DNA of 64,000 nucleotides from positions 1-64,000 of the forward strand of contig NZ_JBDLLU010000009.1 in NCBI RefSeq assembly GCF_039749495.1. The letters are read 5' to 3'. A model generated the notes under the pieces. The model was given only the letters and a program-made list of their open reading frames with translations, was not told the DNA's origin and ran no database searches. The position numbers and the translations under genes are program-made. The stretch comes from Dehalogenimonas sp. THU2 (lineage in GTDB: Bacteria; Chloroflexota; Dehalococcoidia; Dehalococcoidales; Dehalococcoidaceae). Shown piece by piece: positions 61,935 to 64,000 of this stretch. Every line of letters starts with the position of its first letter. The first letter of the stretch is position 1.

Positions 61935-63311
61935 TTGAAGACACCTCAGAACTCTGATGGCCTTAATATCGGTCCAGGCAGGAATGGATCCCGTTTTTCA
62001 GTCGTTATTCCGGCACTGAACGAGGAAGCGGCCATCGGGCGCTGCCTCGATGCCATACGTGCCATCGACCCTCACGTTGAGATTATCGTCGCCGACGGGG
62101 GGTCCACCGACCGGACGGCAGAGATCGCCGCGGGCCAGGGGGCCGTTGTCGTTCACTCACCGCGAGGCCGCGGGAGGCAGTGCAACGCCGGCGCGAACCG
62201 GGCATCGGGCGAGGTCATTCTCTTTCTTCATGCCGACACGATATTGCCCGAAGGGGTTTTCACAAGGTTAAAGTCGATCTTCACAGACCCGGACATCAAG
62301 GCGGGTACATTTAGAGTCGCTTTCGACCGCAAGCACTGGTTACTGGATATCATCACCTGGAAGGCCACGTTCGAGTTGGGCTGCCAGCGGTTCGGTGATT
62401 CCTGTATAACAATGCGAAAAGACTTTTTTCGACAGCTTGGAGGTTTTCCGGACCAGAACCTGTTTGAAGACCTGGAACTGCTGCGCCGCGCATGCCGGCA
62501 AACCCGGATTCGCCGCTTTCCGATGAAGGTGGTCACTTCAGCCCGCCGTTTCACCGAAAACGGTGTCTTGCGCCAACTGCTTCGGAACTCATGGTACATC
62601 AGCAGATACCTGGCCGGGACTCCGGCGAATAAACTGGCGGAAGAATATGAGAGTCGAAACCGCCGTGTAAAGCGACCGGTGTTGCTCATGATGGTGCGGT
62701 ATCCGGAACCGGGAAAGGTTAAATCCCGCCTGGCTGCCGCTGCCGGCGATGAAACCGCCGCGGATATTTACCGCTCTTGCGCGGGACGTCTGTTTGCCGC
62801 GGCGGACGGCCTGCCGGAAGAGATCGATAGGTGCCTGTATTGCGCCGACGCCGGCGATATGGAACGTATCGGAAAATGGGCCGGGAACGGATTTGGAATC
62901 GATGCCCAGCGCGGCGACGGCCTCGGCGAACGCCTCGATCAAGGCTTCACGACATCATTCAACCAAGGGGCCGTTAAAACAGTCATCGTCGCCAGCGACG
63001 TTCCCGGTATTTCATCGAGCATTCTCCGGGAGGCATTCGACGCTCTTGACCGTCACGATATCGTCATCGGCCCCTCACTGGACGGCGGTTATTACCTGAT
63101 CGGCCTTAAACGACCCGAACCGAGGCTTTTCCGGAATATCGACTGGAGCACTCCCACAGTACTTGACCGGACCCTCCAGACAGCCAAGGAATGCGGCCTT
63201 AACCCCTGTGTGTTACCGGTGTTACTAGACATCGACACCGCCGATGACTGGCATCGATGGATTGAATCTCAAAAAGAATCGAACGAGGTCGGCTATGCCA
63301 AAACTCGATAA
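61935..63311 (+). CDS. Bifunctional glycosyltransferase (TIGR04283-TIGR04282 fusion)
   Basis: 458 residues. The N-terminal GT2 domain (FSVVIPALNEEAAIGRCLDAI, VADGGSTDRT, FLHADTILP) matches the TIGR04283 group. The C-terminal domain (LLMMVRYPEPGKVKSRLAAAAGD, GPSLDGGYYLIGLKR, LLDIDTADD) matches the TIGR04282/DUF2064 group. Both occur with ArsS in so-called arsenosugar clusters, and here they are one protein. The start is uncertain: TTG 61935 has GAAGGG upstream, while GTG 61902 is in frame but has no ribosome-binding site. It overlaps the radical SAM gene by 17 nt. Confidence 0.87.
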   Translation: MKTPQNSDGLNIGPGRNGSRFSVVIPALNEEAAIGRCLDAIRAIDPHVEIIVADGGSTDRTAEIAAGQGAVVVHSPRGRGRQCNAGANRASGEVILFLHADTILPEGVFTRLKSIFTDPDIKAGTFRVAFDRKHWLLDIITWKATFELGCQRFGDSCITMRKDFFRQLGGFPDQNLFEDLELLRRACRQTRIRRFPMKVVTSARRFTENGVLRQLLRNSWYISRYLAGTPANKLAEEYESRNRRVKRPVLLMMVRYPEPGKVKSRLAAAAGDETAADIYRSCAGRLFAAADGLPEEIDRCLYCADAGDMERIGKWAGNGFGIDAQRGDGLGERLDQGFTTSFNQGAVKTVIVASDVPGISSSILREAFDALDRHDIVIGPSLDGGYYLIGLKRPEPRLFRNIDWSTPTVLDRTLQTAKECGLNPCVLPVLLDIDTADDWHRWIESQKESNEVGYAKTR

Positions 63312-64000
63312 TTCGCTATCAGAAAAATATGATTTCGGCGCCTGGCTGGACTCCCGCAGGCTGGACCTTTCCCCGACCGGCATCGACACCCTCTGGCTGA
63401 ACATCACCCGCCTGTGTAATCAGGCGTGCCGTCACTGCCATGTCAACGCCTCGCCCGAAACCCCGCTTCACATGAGTGAGGATGTAATTAACGCGTGTTT
63501 AGCTGCACTCGAAACAAATGATCAGATCTCAAAGGTGGATATCACCGGCGGCGCCCCTGAGTTACATCCGCGGTTCGAGCACCTGGTGAAAACGATCCGA
63601 GCCGCGGGCAAGCAGGTTATCGTGCGTCATAACCTGACGGTGACTATCGACGGCCACCCGCTTTCCGGCGAGCCGAAAGACCATCTGCCCCGCTTCTTCG
63701 CCGAAAATAACGTCCAGGTGCTGGCTTCATTGCCTCACTATTCCGATATAGCCACCGATATGGTACGCGGACGGGGTGTCTTTGAAAAAAGCATCGAATC
63801 GCTCCGCAGACTTGCCGCGGCGGGTTACGGCATTACTCCGGGCCTGTCTCTGAAGCTGGTGACAAATTGCGACGGCCCTTTGAGTTGCGCCGGCAGAGCC
63901 GCTCTGGAAAATGGATTTCGTGATTCCCTCGCCAGATACGGCATCAACTTCGATGATCTCCTGACCGTGACCAACATACCGGGCGGCCGCTATGCTGAGA
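63295..64000 (+). CDS. Radical SAM protein, ArsS-like (5' part)
   Basis: The frame from ATG 63295 stays open to the window end (235 codons). The radical SAM motif CNQACRHC (Cys41, Cys45, Cys48) is followed by ITGGAPELH, then LASLPHYS and TNCDGPLS...RYGINFDDLLTVTNIPGGR, which align with the ArsS pattern. ArsS is named for a role in arsenosugar synthesis, but family members may act on other substrates. GAGG precedes the ATG. Coupled to the fused glycosyltransferase. Confidence 0.85.
   Translation, partial: MPKLDNSLSEKYDFGAWLDSRRLDLSPTGIDTLWLNITRLCNQACRHCHVNASPETPLHMSEDVINACLAALETNDQISKVDITGGAPELHPRFEHLVKTIRAAGKQVIVRHNLTVTIDGHPLSGEPKDHLPRFFAENNVQVLASLPHYSDIATDMVRGRGVFEKSIESLRRLAAAGYGITPGLSLKLVTNCDGPLSCAGRAALENGFRDSLARYGINFDDLLTVTNIPGGRYAE

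Overview
The window looks like a chromosomal segment of an anaerobic, single-membrane bacterium. The gene set (2-oxoacid:ferredoxin oxidoreductase with a fused gamma-alpha subunit, rubredoxin, EtfBA, ADP-forming acyl-CoA synthetase, tungstate uptake) and the general character of the proteins suggest Dehalococcoidia (Chloroflexota), perhaps near Dehalogenimonas. This is inference: there is no rRNA gene here. Most of the window is GC-rich with normal operons. One stretch, about 28.26-34.1 kb, is clearly richer in A+T.

Layout. 0-2.6 kb: end of a repeat-containing surface protein facing a secreted subtilase, with a shared bidirectional terminator. 2.8-6.6 kb: prfA-prmC and etfBA. 6.6-9.6 kb: a Moco/tungsten-cofactor-type riboswitch with terminator ahead of a tupABC-like tungstate transporter. 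9.7-21.4 kb: an EF-G2-type GTPase, SpoIIM-like and nitroreductase genes, a Xer recombinase, uvrC, a HAD phosphatase, mutS and a double-CDGSH protein. 21.4-26.2 kb: ABC exporter genes and pyruvate kinase among several families of small palindromic repeats. 26.2-28.3 kb: small conserved genes and dnaN. 28.3-33.8 kb: an accessory island with an ATPase/TOPRIM (DUF4276) pair, a membrane protein, and a three-gene unit of a 92-aa protein, a PD-(D/E)XK nuclease and a beta-CASP metallo-nuclease. 34.1-43.6 kb: M42 peptidase, a large Tat-exported lipoprotein, a Pif1-like helicase, comM and DUF502. 43.7-48.7 kb, minus strand: tRNA-Thr, tRNA-Tyr, tRNA-Thr, tuf, rpmG, secE, nusG, rplK, rplA, L10 leader, rplJ, rplL. 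48.8-52.8 kb: a PIG-L/glycosyltransferase/acetyltransferase operon, DUF4389 and Rieske genes. 53.1-55.4 kb: system II cytochrome c maturation (ResB-CcsA). 55.5-58.7 kb: CoA-binding protein, korBA and rubredoxin. 59.2-64 kb: an AT-hook protein, an ADP-forming acyl-CoA synthetase, a fused glycosyltransferase and the start of an ArsS-like radical SAM gene.

Two points stand out. The island's nuclease unit (31.13-33.80 kb) is the best candidate for an undescribed, defence-like system: it has intact catalytic residues in two unrelated nuclease folds, one promoter and coupled reading frames. Second, about eleven genes start 6-9 nt after a good -10 hexamer with no usable Shine-Dalgarno sequence. Nearly all have either a -35 hexamer at 16-17 bp or an extended TGn -10, which points to widespread leaderless transcription. 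Several annotated starts were chosen on that basis.
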